NCBI RefSeq assembly: GCF_036409475.1
Contig: NZ_JAYRCK010000016.1
Location: 1 to 64,000 of the forward strand
DNA: 64,000 nt
DNA from: Scandinavium sp036409475
GTDB taxonomy: Bacteria; Pseudomonadota; Gammaproteobacteria; Enterobacterales; Enterobacteriaceae
Reading direction: 5' to 3'
The translations under genes and the position numbers were made by a program. The first letter of the stretch is position 1, and each line of letters begins with the position of its first letter. The notes below the pieces were generated by a model. The model worked only from the letters and a program-made list of their open reading frames with translations. It ran no database searches and had not been told where the DNA came from. This document shows, piece by piece, positions 42,891-51,752 of the stretch.

Positions 42891-43811
42891 TCAGGCCTCG
42901 CTTAACGCCTTAAACAACGCTTCTCCACTTATGCCATATTTTGCCTTTAGTTGCCGGCTGTTTCCGGATTCAGTGAAGGTATCCCGGGTGCCGAGGCGGA
43001 TGAGTCTTGCTCCGCTGCCAACGTCTGCCATGGCCTCTGCAATCTGACCTCCCAGCCCACCGTTAATGGTGTGGTTTTCAAGCGTCGCGATGAGCGGGCA
43101 TGAGCCCGTGAGCTGTAAAAAAGCCTCGCTGTTAAAGGGTTTCAGGCAAGCCACGTGAATGAGTTTGCCGTGCCGACCGCTCATCTCAAGCCTGTCAAAA
43201 CCGTCGCTGGCCTGTTCCAGCACCGTTCCCTCATACAAAATGGCAAAATCGTTACCGCTGTCGCGAACGGCAGCGATATCCGTGACGCGTGGAACCTGAG
43301 ATTTGTCCCTTACAGGCATCGGTTCGCGGGCGACACGGATGTACACGGGCCCCTTTATGCTGGCTGCTTGCTCAAAAGCTGCTTCTATTTCTTCCGCATC
43401 TGCAGGGGTGAGAATGGTGATCCCCGGTAATACGCGAGTTAACGCCAAATCTTCCAGGGCATGATGCGATGCCCCATCCGGGCCGTCATCCATGCCAGGA
43501 TGGCTGCCAACCAGTTTGATATTCGCTTTGGCGTAACAGGCTTGCCGCAACTGAGTCCAGGCGGTACCGGTGACGAACATCGCAAAATTGACATAGAAGG
43601 CAATATTTCCTTCTAGCGCCTGACCCACGGCGAAGCTCATTGCCGAACCTTCGGCGATGCCCATCTCAAAAAATGCTTCGGGAAACTGCGTCTGGAATTG
43701 ATCTGTTCGGGTTGAGCTGGCCAGGTCGCTGTCGATGACCACGACGGGATAGCCTTTGTGTTTGAGGCTTATCAAAGCATGGCCGATTTCATCACGGGGG
43801 GCTTTCATCAT
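42891..43811 (-). CDS. Transketolase-like protein, C-terminal section
   Basis: This 306-residue protein contains the pyrimidine-binding domain and the C-terminal transketolase domain (about residues 1-165 and 180-300). Signatures are FFEMGIAEGSAMSFAVGQAL and HPGMDDGPDGASHHALEDLAL. It must pair with the N-terminal half encoded immediately upstream to bind TPP and form an active alpha2beta2 enzyme, in the way of split transketolases. Its start overlaps the previous gene by 4 bp with ggagg placed upstream. The context suggests it processes a sugar phosphate delivered by the PTS. Confidence 0.9.
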   Translation of the reverse strand: MMKAPRDEIGHALISLKHKGYPVVVIDSDLASSTRTDQFQTQFPEAFFEMGIAEGSAMSFAVGQALEGNIAFYVNFAMFVTGTAWTQLRQACYAKANIKLVGSHPGMDDGPDGASHHALEDLALTRVLPGITILTPADAEEIEAAFEQAASIKGPVYIRVAREPMPVRDKSQVPRVTDIAAVRDSGNDFAILYEGTVLEQASDGFDRLEMSGRHGKLIHVACLKPFNSEAFLQLTGSCPLIATLENHTINGGLGGQIAEAMADVGSGARLIRLGTRDTFTESGNSRQLKAKYGISGEALFKALSEA

Positions 43812-44605
43812 TGCAATTCCTCCATTGCCTGCTGGTACTGTTCTGTGGTCGGGGTTTTGGAATGCCAGTCACCGTTATTTTCCATGTAACTGATGCCACA
43901 ACCTTTGGTGGTATGAGCCACAATCGCGACGGGTTTGCCCCTGAGATGGCGCGAAAGCATCATTGTGTCAGCAACCTGATGCATATCGTTGCCGTTATGG
44001 AGTTCAAGCACGTGCCAGCCGAAACAACGAATTTTGTCTGCCAGCGGCTCGAGGTTGATTACGCTGTTAACCGGGTCATGCGAGGAGAAGCCGTTGTAAT
44101 CGATAATCGCGACCAGATTGTCTATTTTCATATGGCTCGCTTGTTGCAGCGATTCCCAGATTTGCCCTTCATGCATTTCCCCATCGCCCAGGATGGCAAA
44201 TACGCGATGGGGATCGCCTGCGAGTTTTTTTGCCGCCGCCATGCCCAGCGCAACGGATAGCCCTTGCCCCAATAATCCGGTTGTGGCATCGACTTCGGGG
44301 AGGGATTTGATGCTGGGATGACCCTGCAGACGTGAATTGATTTGCCGAAATGTGCTGAACTCCTCCCGTCTAATCTTCCCTAATTGATACAAAAGCGCAT
44401 ATTGCGCCGCGACGGCGTGGCCTTTGCTCATCACCACTCGTGCCCGGGGAGAGGCAGTCAGGTCGATTTCACGGTGATACAGCCAGGTCAGGATCTCCAC
44501 AATGGAGAGCGCACCACCCGGATGCCCAATACCCGATTCATAAATCATGCTGACAATATCGCGTCGTGCCGTTCGCGCATGCTCTTTAAGTTGTTCAATA
44601 GTCAT
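43808..44605 (-). CDS. Transketolase-like protein, N-terminal section
   Basis: This 265-residue protein is the TPP diphosphate-binding half of a split transketolase. GHPGGALSIVEIL (about residues 28-40) and the TPP motif GDGEMHEGQIWES (about 141-153) with the closing IDYNGF are clear. The ATG at 44605 has aggag five bases upstream; the longest frame begins at a GTG two codons earlier. It is followed by the C-terminal half in an ATGATG overlap. Similar split pairs beside an ascorbate-type PTS occur in Salmonella. Confidence 0.9.
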   Translation of the reverse strand: MTIEQLKEHARTARRDIVSMIYESGIGHPGGALSIVEILTWLYHREIDLTASPRARVVMSKGHAVAAQYALLYQLGKIRREEFSTFRQINSRLQGHPSIKSLPEVDATTGLLGQGLSVALGMAAAKKLAGDPHRVFAILGDGEMHEGQIWESLQQASHMKIDNLVAIIDYNGFSSHDPVNSVINLEPLADKIRCFGWHVLELHNGNDMHQVADTMMLSRHLRGKPVAIVAHTTKGCGISYMENNGDWHSKTPTTEQYQQAMEELQ

Positions 44606-44617
44606 AGCCACTCCTGA

Positions 44618-45883
44618 TTACGGCAACATTTTGCCGATGTAGTACACAACGAGACCGAGGGCGACAAAGTCTGTTTCCGGGAAACTTGTGCCCGAGAGGC
44701 CCACAGACTCCATGATGGGATAGATAAGCGCAGGGCCAATGCCGATCAAAATACCGGTGATAAAGCTACCGGCGATGGCCCCTTTCCAGCCACCAGAGGC
44801 ATTACCGAACACTGCAGCAGTGGCACCAATAAAGAAGTAAGGGATTGCAACAGGGATAATGACCGTCTGACCAATCATCGCCAGCACGCCCATCACCACC
44901 AGGCCGCCAATAAAGGAAGAGATAAATCCAAGCACGGTTGCCGTTGGGGCATAAGGAAAGACCACCGGGCAATCGAGCGCAGGTTTTGCGTTAGGAATGA
45001 AGCGCTCTGAGATACCGAGAAAAGCCGGGACAATTTCTGAGAGCAGTAAGCGTACGCCGGTAATGATAATGTAGAGTGATGCGGTGAATGTTAGCGACTG
45101 GAACAGCGGATATACCAACCAGTGCATTCCCCCGGCTGCCGCAGTCACGGCGGCTTTGCCTGCGGCGAGGGCCGCAATGTAGTAAAAGATGCTCACCGAA
45201 ATCGACACCGAGACAATGTAGTCTTTAAAGATCCCAAGCCAGCCGGGAAGATTTAGCTTCTCAGTGGAATCTTTAGGATCGCCGACTTTAGAACCAATCC
45301 AGCCGGAGGCCGCATAGGCTAGCGTCACATAATGGCCCATCGCAATTTCATCGTTGCCGGTTATCTTGCGCATCCACGGCTGAGCAATTGCCGGATAGAT
45401 ACAGGCCGCCAGCCCCAACAGGATTGACCCGGTAATGATGGTAACCGCGTCGCTATAGCCAAGGGCTTTTAAGGTGACGGTCAGCAGGGCAGAGAGATAG
45501 AGATTATGTTGCCCGGTCAGGAAGATATATTTAAACGGGGTGATACGCGCAAAGACCAGATTCCAGCCAAACCCGACGACCATAATCAGCGAGACGCACA
45601 TCGCGAATTTGGTCTGTGCGAGACCGGTCAAAGCCTCTGCCAGTGGCATGACGCCCTTGAGGCCGAATCCTTGACTGAACAGCGTCTGAAAGTTGCCCAG
45701 AGAAGTGACTGCAAGCCCGGCGCCCCCGGCGAAGACCAGAAAACCGACGATAGTCTTGAAGGTACCTGACAGGACTTTCTCAATCGGCTTGCGCTGAGTG
45801 ATTAAGCCGATAAGTGCAATAAAACCAACTAAAAGTGGGGTTACGCCGAGAATGTCGAATACAATAAACCTGAGGAGTTCCAT
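44618..45883 (-). CDS. PTS ascorbate-type transporter subunit IIC (UlaA/SgaT family)
   Basis: This 421-residue integral membrane permease has roughly ten to eleven hydrophobic segments. The glycine-rich SLGNFQTLFSQGFGLKGVMPLAEA and the TGQHNLYLSA segment are typical of UlaA/SgaT permeases. It would import a sugar or sugar acid and pass it to IIB for phosphorylation. The ATG is preceded by ggagg. It lies 17 bp after the IIB gene and ahead of the transketolase genes. Confidence 0.9.
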   Translation of the reverse strand: MELLRFIVFDILGVTPLLVGFIALIGLITQRKPIEKVLSGTFKTIVGFLVFAGGAGLAVTSLGNFQTLFSQGFGLKGVMPLAEALTGLAQTKFAMCVSLIMVVGFGWNLVFARITPFKYIFLTGQHNLYLSALLTVTLKALGYSDAVTIITGSILLGLAACIYPAIAQPWMRKITGNDEIAMGHYVTLAYAASGWIGSKVGDPKDSTEKLNLPGWLGIFKDYIVSVSISVSIFYYIAALAAGKAAVTAAAGGMHWLVYPLFQSLTFTASLYIIITGVRLLLSEIVPAFLGISERFIPNAKPALDCPVVFPYAPTATVLGFISSFIGGLVVMGVLAMIGQTVIIPVAIPYFFIGATAAVFGNASGGWKGAIAGSFITGILIGIGPALIYPIMESVGLSGTSFPETDFVALGLVVYYIGKMLP

Positions 45884-45900
45884 ATTTCCTCCATGAGGAA

Positions 45901-46176
45901 TTAGTGTGGTTGAACGACGCGGGTCAGCGCAGCTTCCATTTCATCACTGTTCATCAAATCGGTGATGCCGATAGCGTTAAACCCAGCGGCTTCAATTTCG
46001 TCGGTGAGGTCACGCATGGTCAGAACAAAATCGATGTCTCGCCAGGTGTTGAGGCCCGAGAGGACGTCATGCTCAAGTTCGATGTCCCAACCATGTTTAT
46101 CTATTATTTTTTGGGCTTTGATTTTTAGCATCAACGAGCTGCCCATACCGGTACGACAAACGATAAGACCTTTCAT
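45901..46176 (-). CDS. PTS sugar transporter subunit IIB (ascorbate/lactose-type)
   Basis: This 91-residue cytoplasmic protein carries the phosphorylated cysteine C7 in VCRTGMGSS near its N terminus, the P-loop-like motif of UlaB/SgaB proteins. It passes phosphate from IIA to the sugar on IIC. First gene of the operon, with aggaga as ribosome binding site, divergent from a MurR/RpiR regulator. Confidence 0.9.
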   Translation of the reverse strand: MKGLIVCRTGMGSSLMLKIKAQKIIDKHGWDIELEHDVLSGLNTWRDIDFVLTMRDLTDEIEAAGFNAIGITDLMNSDEMEAALTRVVQPH

Positions 46177-46199
46177 AGGGTATTCTCCTGTGGTGTGAA

Positions 46200-46240
46200 A
46201 ATAATTATTTTTATTTAACTTTTAATTTAAAATAATTATT
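46200..46240. promoter_or_regulatory. Paired palindromic AATAATTATT boxes between IIB and the RpiR gene
   Basis: AATAATTATT occurs at 46200-46209 and again at 46231-46240, with starts 31 bp apart, close to three helical turns. Each is self-complementary and the DNA between them is nearly all A/T. The place, upstream of both divergent genes, suggests the operator of the RpiR-type regulator or an overlapping promoter. Confidence 0.45.
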
Positions 46241-46299
46241 ATCTGTGCACGACAGTAAATGATGTGATACTGCTTGCATTTTGTGCAAAAAGGCTAAAA

Positions 46300-47148
46300 A
46301 TGAGTCATCATGATGTTAATTTGCTGATAAATATCAGAAATAGTTCTTCAAGTCTCAGCCCGATACTGGAGCGTGTAGGTCATTTCATCACTGAAAATCC
46401 TGATTATGTGATGCGACATACCATTTCAGAGTTGGCAGATTCCGTCGAAACCAGTGAAGGGAGTATTACGCGTTTTTGCAGGGCATTTGGGTTTAAAGGC
46501 TTTTCAGACTTCCGCACGGCGCTGGCAATCGAACAGGGGGCTGCGCGTCCGGATGATCGAGGGTGTGAAGAGACCGCGGCTGTACTCGCCAGTGTTCGTG
46601 ACAGCAATGCAATTATCGACAGTATTGAGTTGCAGGCTGTCGCTACCTGGCTAAACCCACTGAGTAATATTGCGATTTATGCCGTAGGGACTGCGGTGCC
46701 CGTGGCGTTGTTTCTACAAATCAATCTGGTTCAGATGGGGAAAATCGCCAGCTATATTGACAGGTTCTATCCGACTGCTATCTCCCCGTTGGCTGATAAT
46801 CAAAAGACCGGGATTATTGTTATCCATACAGAGCAGGTTTCCACCGATATGATGCAGGCGCTGGCTTTGGCGAAGGAACAAGGGATTAAAATCGTCTCTA
46901 TCACTCGCGGATCGTTTGCGCCATTGAATCGACTTTCTGACTGGAATTTGCAGGCGGCGGTGGCATTGCAGGGGGAAGGGGAATCTGGCTTCGCTGAAGT
47001 TGCCGGGGCGATGATGGTGGCGGATCGTATGCTGAGCGCTCTGGAAGAGAAGGACGAGCGCTATGCGCAATGCCGTAAAGCGCATCAGAAACGCATTTTC
47101 TCCATTGAAAGCGTAACCAACAAGTTGTCGGAATACTTTATGTCGTAA
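46300..47148 (+). CDS. MurR/RpiR family transcriptional regulator
   Basis: This 282-residue regulator has an N-terminal HTH_6 domain (about residues 1-75, with HTISELADSVETSEGSITRFCRAFGFKGFSDFR) and a C-terminal SIS sugar-phosphate-binding domain (about 105-240, IAIYAVGTAVPVALFL). It very likely controls the divergent PTS/transketolase operon in response to a sugar phosphate. The ATG at 46300 has aaagg six bases upstream; the longest frame begins at a GTG 12 codons earlier, inside the operator region. Confidence 0.88.
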   Translation: MSHHDVNLLINIRNSSSSLSPILERVGHFITENPDYVMRHTISELADSVETSEGSITRFCRAFGFKGFSDFRTALAIEQGAARPDDRGCEETAAVLASVRDSNAIIDSIELQAVATWLNPLSNIAIYAVGTAVPVALFLQINLVQMGKIASYIDRFYPTAISPLADNQKTGIIVIHTEQVSTDMMQALALAKEQGIKIVSITRGSFAPLNRLSDWNLQAAVALQGEGESGFAEVAGAMMVADRMLSALEEKDERYAQCRKAHQKRIFSIESVTNKLSEYFMS

Positions 47149-47156
47149 ACGTAGAT

Positions 47157-47194
47157 TTCCGGCGTCGCGCTGTAGGGTCAGCGTGACGCCGGAA
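47157..47194. terminator. Long hairpin between convergent rpiR-like gene and pflA
   Basis: ttccggcgtcgcgctg-tagggt-cagcgtgacgccggaa forms a 16-bp stem with one mismatch, located between the two convergent stops. There is no T tract. It may act as a bidirectional transcript end. Confidence 0.6.
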
Positions 47195-47203
47195 GAGCGG
47201 TGT

Positions 47204-47944
47204 TTAGTACATCACTTTATGACCATACTGCTCAAGAATGCCTTTCACGCGCTCCATGGTCTCTTTCTTCGGCGGGTGCACGCCATCGAGTTTGTACTCT
47301 TCGCCCATCGCCACCCATTTGTGTTTACCAAGCTCATGGTAGGGCAGGAGTTCGATTTTCTCGACGTTACCCATATCGCGGGTAAATTCGCCAAGACGGT
47401 GCGCGGAGTCGTCATCGTCAGACCAGCCAGGCACCACCACGTAGCGGATCCAGACGTTAATGTTTTTGTTCGCCAGGTAGCGGCAGAATTCCAGAGTACG
47501 GTGATTCGACACGCCGACCAGATTCTGGTGGATTTCGTCATTCATCTGCTTGAGATCGAGCATCACCAGATCGGTCACTTCGAGCAGCTCATCGATAACC
47601 GGATCGTAGCGACGGACAAACCCGTTGGTATCCAGACAGGTGTGGATGCCTTCTTTGCGACAGGCGCGGAACCAGTCGCGGACAAACTCAGCCTGAAGAA
47701 TGGCTTCACCGCCGGATGCCGTGACGCCACCGCCGGACGCATTCATAAAGTGGCGATAGGTCACCACCTCTTTCATAAGCTCTTCAACCGTTATCTCTTT
47801 GCCGCCGTGGGTGTCCCAGGTATCGCGGTTATGGCAATAAAGGCAGCGCATCAGGCAGCCCTGGAAGAAGGTAATAAAGCGGATACCTGGGCCATCGACG
47901 GTGCCACAGGATTCAAAGGAGTGGATGCGACCAATTGCAGACAT
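47204..47944 (-). CDS. pflA: Pyruvate formate-lyase 1-activating enzyme
   Basis: This 246-residue radical-SAM enzyme generates the glycyl radical on PflB. The SAM cluster motif is C30-x3-C34-x2-C37 (GCLMRCLYCHN), followed by GGE-type segment TASGGEAILQ. The ATG giving MSAIGRIHSF is chosen; an upstream in-frame ATG would add 41 unrelated residues. It is 218 bp downstream of pflB and separated from it by a terminator, as in E. coli. Confidence 0.97.
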   Translation of the reverse strand: MSAIGRIHSFESCGTVDGPGIRFITFFQGCLMRCLYCHNRDTWDTHGGKEITVEELMKEVVTYRHFMNASGGGVTASGGEAILQAEFVRDWFRACRKEGIHTCLDTNGFVRRYDPVIDELLEVTDLVMLDLKQMNDEIHQNLVGVSNHRTLEFCRYLANKNINVWIRYVVVPGWSDDDDSAHRLGEFTRDMGNVEKIELLPYHELGKHKWVAMGEEYKLDGVHPPKKETMERVKGILEQYGHKVMY

Positions 47945-48094
47945 TGCGGTGTTTTCTCCAGATACGGCCCATCCGGGGCCAGTGTATGCACAGCTCAAAA
48001 CCGGCTGTGTTAAGTCTGTTTTGACAGAAACCCAATACCCGATAGTCGAAGTATAGATGGCTGGCAAAGCAGGCTGGGGTTGGAGAGTCGTTGT

Positions 48095-48124
48095 TAAAAA
48101 GGCCCCACTTGCGTGGAGCCTTTA
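48095..48124 (-). terminator. Terminator between pflB and pflA
   Basis: On the minus strand aaaggctccac-gcaa-gtggggccttttt is a strong stem with a T tail, 38 bp past the pflB stop. Confidence 0.85.
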
Positions 48125-48162
48125 TTGTACGCTTTTTACAATGTGTTTTCAGTCAAAACCAC

Positions 48163-50445
48163 TTACATGGTCTGAGTGAAGGTACGAGTAATAACGTCCT
48201 GCTGCTGTTCTTTCGTCAGGGAGTTAAAACGTACTGCATAACCCGAAACGCGGATGGTCAGCTGAGGATATTTCTCAGGGTGTTCCATCGCATCGAGCAG
48301 CATTTCACGGTTCATGACGTTGACGTTCAGGTGCTGACCGCCTTCGATAGTCGCTTCGTGGTGGAAGTAACCATCCATCAGACCCGCCAGGTTAGTTTTA
48401 CGCACTTCGTCGTCTTTACCCAGTGCATTCGGCACGATAGAGAAGGTGTAAGAGATACCATCTTTAGCGTAAGCGAACGGCAGTTTAGCCACGGAAGTCA
48501 GAGAGGCAACAGCACCTTTCTGGTCACGACCGTGCATTGGGTTAGCACCTGGGCCGAATGGCGCGCCAGCACGACGACCGTCTGGGGTGTTACCGGTTTT
48601 CTTACCATAAACCACGTTAGAGGTGATGGTCAGAACAGACTGAGTCGGGATAGCGTTGCGGTAGGTAGTGAGTTTCTGAATTTTCTTCATGAAACGTTCT
48701 ACCAGGTCAACCGCCATGTCATCAACGCGAGAATCGTTGTTACCAAACTGCGGGTATTCGCCTTCGATTTCGAAGTCGATAGCCAGACCGTCTTCGTCAC
48801 GAATGGGTTTAACTTTCGCATATTTGATGGCAGACAGGGAGTCAGCAGCAACGGACAGACCTGCGATACCACATGCCATGGTGCGAACCACGTCACGGTC
48901 ATGCAGAGCCATCAGAGAGGCTTCATAGCTGTACTTGTCGTGCATGTAGTGAATCACGTTCAGCGCAGTGACGTACTGTTTAGCCAGCCAGTCCATGAAG
49001 TGATCCATGCGATCCATCACTTCGTCGAAGTTCAACAGGTCGCCTTTGATAGGTTCAGATTTCGGACCCACCTGGAATTTCAGTTTTTCATCAACGCCGC
49101 CGTTGATAGCGTACAGCATGGTTTTCGCCAGGTTAGCACGAGCACCGAAGAACTGCATTTGCTTACCAACAACCATTGGGCTTACGCAGCAAGCGATAGC
49201 GTAGTCGTCGTTGTTGAAGTCCGGACGCATCAGGTCATCGTTCTCATACTGCAGAGAAGAGGTATCGATAGAGACTTTAGCGGCAAATTTCTTGAAGTTC
49301 AGTGGCAGTTTTTCAGACCACAGAACGGTGATGTTTGGCTCCGGAGAAGGCCCCATGGTGTACAGGGTGTTCAGGAAGCGGAAGCTGCTTTTGGACACCA
49401 GAGTACGGCCGTCAACGCCCATACCACCGATGGACTCGGTTGCCCAGATTGGGTCACCGGAGAACAGCTCATCATACTCAGGGGTACGCAGGAAGCGAAC
49501 CATACGCAGTTTCATGACCAGGTGGTCAATCATTTCCTGAGCGTCGGTTTCGGTGATTTTGCCTGCTTTCAGATCACGTTCGATGTACGCATCCAGGAAG
49601 GTGGAGACGCGACCGAAGGACATTGCTGCACCGTTCTGAGACTTAACCGCAGCCAGGTAGCCGAAGTAAGTCCACTGGATAGCTTCCTGAGCGTTAGTCG
49701 CTGGGCCAGAAATATCGCAGCCGTATTTCGCTGCCATTTCTTTGATTTGACCCAGAGCACGATACTGCTCGGAGATTTCTTCACGCAGACGGATAGTCGC
49801 TTCCAGGTTTACGCCGTTTTCCAGGTCAGACTGCAGGGAAACGAACTGGGCGTATTTGTCTTTCATCAGGAAGTCGATACCGTACAGCGCAACGCGACGG
49901 TAGTCACCGATGATACGACCACGGCCGTAGGCATCTGGCAGACCAGTCAGAACACCGGATTTACGGCAGTTCAGAATGTCTTTGGTGTAAACATCGAAAA
50001 CGCCCTGGTTGTGGGTTTTACGATATTCAGAGAAGATTTTTTTCAGCATTGGGTCCAGCTCGCGATCGTACGCTTTGCAGGAACCTTCAACCATTTTGAT
50101 ACCACCGAACGGGATGATTGCACGTTTCAGTGGTTTTTCAGTTTGCAGACCAACAATTTTCTCAAGCGCTTTGTTGATGTAGCCAGCGTCGTGAGAAGTG
50201 ATGGTAGAAGCAACGGAAGTGTCGAAATCAACTGGCGCGTGAGTGCGGTTTTCCAGTTTTACGCCTTCCATGACGTTATCCCACAGGGCGGTGGTCGCGT
50301 CAGTAGCGCCGGCCAGGAAGGATTCATCGCCTTCGTACGGGGTATAGTTTTTCTGGATGAAGTCACGGACGTTGACTTCGTTCTGCCAGTCACCTTTGGC
50401 AAAACCTTCCCAGGCTGTGGCTAACTTTTCATTAAGTTCGGACAT
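48163..50445 (-). CDS. pflB: Formate acetyltransferase 1 (pyruvate formate-lyase)
   Basis: This 760-residue glycyl-radical enzyme converts pyruvate and CoA to acetyl-CoA and formate in anaerobic growth. The catalytic adjacent cysteines are in YAIACCVSPM (about residues 419-420), and the radical glycine is in RVSGYAVRFNSL (about 735). The length equals E. coli PflB. aggtaggtg precedes the ATG. It is co-transcribed with focA, 51 bp upstream. The opposite strand carries a very long ORF that is only a shadow. Confidence 0.98.
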   Translation of the reverse strand: MSELNEKLATAWEGFAKGDWQNEVNVRDFIQKNYTPYEGDESFLAGATDATTALWDNVMEGVKLENRTHAPVDFDTSVASTITSHDAGYINKALEKIVGLQTEKPLKRAIIPFGGIKMVEGSCKAYDRELDPMLKKIFSEYRKTHNQGVFDVYTKDILNCRKSGVLTGLPDAYGRGRIIGDYRRVALYGIDFLMKDKYAQFVSLQSDLENGVNLEATIRLREEISEQYRALGQIKEMAAKYGCDISGPATNAQEAIQWTYFGYLAAVKSQNGAAMSFGRVSTFLDAYIERDLKAGKITETDAQEMIDHLVMKLRMVRFLRTPEYDELFSGDPIWATESIGGMGVDGRTLVSKSSFRFLNTLYTMGPSPEPNITVLWSEKLPLNFKKFAAKVSIDTSSLQYENDDLMRPDFNNDDYAIACCVSPMVVGKQMQFFGARANLAKTMLYAINGGVDEKLKFQVGPKSEPIKGDLLNFDEVMDRMDHFMDWLAKQYVTALNVIHYMHDKYSYEASLMALHDRDVVRTMACGIAGLSVAADSLSAIKYAKVKPIRDEDGLAIDFEIEGEYPQFGNNDSRVDDMAVDLVERFMKKIQKLTTYRNAIPTQSVLTITSNVVYGKKTGNTPDGRRAGAPFGPGANPMHGRDQKGAVASLTSVAKLPFAYAKDGISYTFSIVPNALGKDDEVRKTNLAGLMDGYFHHEATIEGGQHLNVNVMNREMLLDAMEHPEKYPQLTIRVSGYAVRFNSLTKEQQQDVITRTFTQTM

Positions 50446-50496
50446 GTAACACCTACCTTCTTAAGTGGATTTCTTATTTACTGCCTGAAACAACCC

Positions 50497-51354
50497 TTAG
50501 TGCTGATCGTTGCCACGCAGGTAAATGACCCAGTATGTCAACCCAACCAGCAGACCACCGCCAATAATGTTCCCGATAGTGACCGGAATCAGGTTATCAG
50601 TGATGAAGTTCATGACAGTCAGGTGAGAGAAATTATCCGGAGAAGACCCAATTGCGGTCCAGAATTCCGGGCTGGCGAAGTTGCGAACCACGATACCCAT
50701 CGGGATCATAAACATGTTCGCAATGCTGTGTTCGAAGCCGCTGGCGACGAACATCGCGACAGGCAGAACCATGATCATGGCTTTATCCATCAGGCTGCGG
50801 CCAGAGTAACTCATCCACACAGCGAGACAGACCATCAGGTTTGCCAGGATACCGAGGCAGACGGCCTCAATAAACGTATGATGCATTTTGTGGTCAGCGG
50901 TTTGCAGGACGTTGAGTCCCCAGCCGCCGTTGGCGGCCATATATTCACCAGATAACCACATCAGCAAAACAAAGAGCAGACAGCCGACCAGGTTACCAAC
51001 ATAGACGTTGAACCAGTTCTTCGCCAGTTGAACCCAGGTGATTCTGCCACTTGCTTTTGCGACCACGATAAGCACCGTGGAGGTGAAAAGGTCTGCGCCG
51101 CAAATCACACACAGGATAAGGCCCAGTGAGAAGCAGATACCGCCAATCAGCTTGGCAATACCAAACGGCATACCCGCAGTGCCTGTCGTGGACGTGATGT
51201 AGAAGACGAAGGCAATGGAGATGAAGACACCCGCAGTAATCGCCAGGAAAAAGGTTTTAAGCGGTTGTTTCGTTGCTTTATAGACACCCGCTTCTTCGGC
51301 CACTTTGGCCATCTCAGCTGGGAGTAAAAGATCAAAAGGGTTGTCAGCTTTCAC
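50497..51354 (-). CDS. focA: Formate channel FocA
   Basis: This 285-residue pentameric formate/nitrite-family channel has six membrane helices. The conserved SGFEHSIANMF (about residues 205-215) contains the gating histidine, and the N-terminal helix (KADNPFDLLLP) interacts with PflB in E. coli. The start is a GTG (VKADNPF) preceded by gagagagtta; the longest frame begins 39 codons upstream with no homology. First gene of focA-pflB. Confidence 0.97.
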   Translation of the reverse strand: MKADNPFDLLLPAEMAKVAEEAGVYKATKQPLKTFFLAITAGVFISIAFVFYITSTTGTAGMPFGIAKLIGGICFSLGLILCVICGADLFTSTVLIVVAKASGRITWVQLAKNWFNVYVGNLVGCLLFVLLMWLSGEYMAANGGWGLNVLQTADHKMHHTFIEAVCLGILANLMVCLAVWMSYSGRSLMDKAMIMVLPVAMFVASGFEHSIANMFMIPMGIVVRNFASPEFWTAIGSSPDNFSHLTVMNFITDNLIPVTIGNIIGGGLLVGLTYWVIYLRGNDQH

Positions 51355-51414
51355 ACTAACTCTCTCTTTATTAAGTCGGCGACGAGATACTAACAAAGCA
51401 TTATAGAAGAGAAA

Positions 51415-51428
51415 TTGATATAGATCAT
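51415..51428 (-). promoter_or_regulatory. FNR-like site upstream of focA
   Basis: TTGATATAGATCAT matches TTGAT-N4-ATCAA at 9 of 10 positions. It lies about 60-75 bp before the focA start codon, consistent with anaerobic activation of focA-pflB. Confidence 0.65.
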
Positions 51429-51679
51429 ATCTCGCCTGGCTTATAGGCCCGCAAAACGCGTGGTTTTTCAACGAATGCGGCGTAACTTTTTGATTATAAA
51501 AATAAAAATAAATTTTAAAATTTACAGGTAGAGTTGAGTTTTTTCAGTAACCTCCCTTTTTAACGGTTAATTTAAATGGAGTAATATGCATTAAAATTAA
51601 CATTGCAGGTAAGCTACTAATAATAGTGTTTACGCATGATTAACTTAATTACTACAAGGTAACGTTGACACCGAAGAAA

Positions 51680-51709
51680 TAAAAACGGGGCCACACTTGC
51701 GGCCCCGTA
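51680..51709 (-). terminator. Terminator of ycaO
   Basis: On the minus strand acggggccgcaagtgtggccccgt is followed by ttttatttc; it lies 44 bp beyond the ycaO stop. Confidence 0.85.
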
Positions 51710-51752
51710 ATATAGCGCAGGCGAATAATTTCGCCATAAATTTATTGTGGGT

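Larger units (their letters stand above)
51355..51752. promoter_or_regulatory. focA-pflB promoter region and ycaO 3' region
   Basis: This 398-bp AT-rich gap lies upstream of focA. It holds an FNR-like site (51415-51428), runs of A/T around 51490-51600 and the ycaO terminator (51680-51709). In E. coli several anaerobic promoters with FNR, ArcA and IHF sites occur here; only the FNR-like site can be read confidently. Confidence 0.6.

Noticed and set aside
48091..50424. 777-codon open frame on the plus strand opposite pflB
   Set aside because: It is a shadow of the highly codon-biased pflB gene; the translation is rich in His, Phe, Val and Gln without any domain, and no ribosome binding site precedes it.
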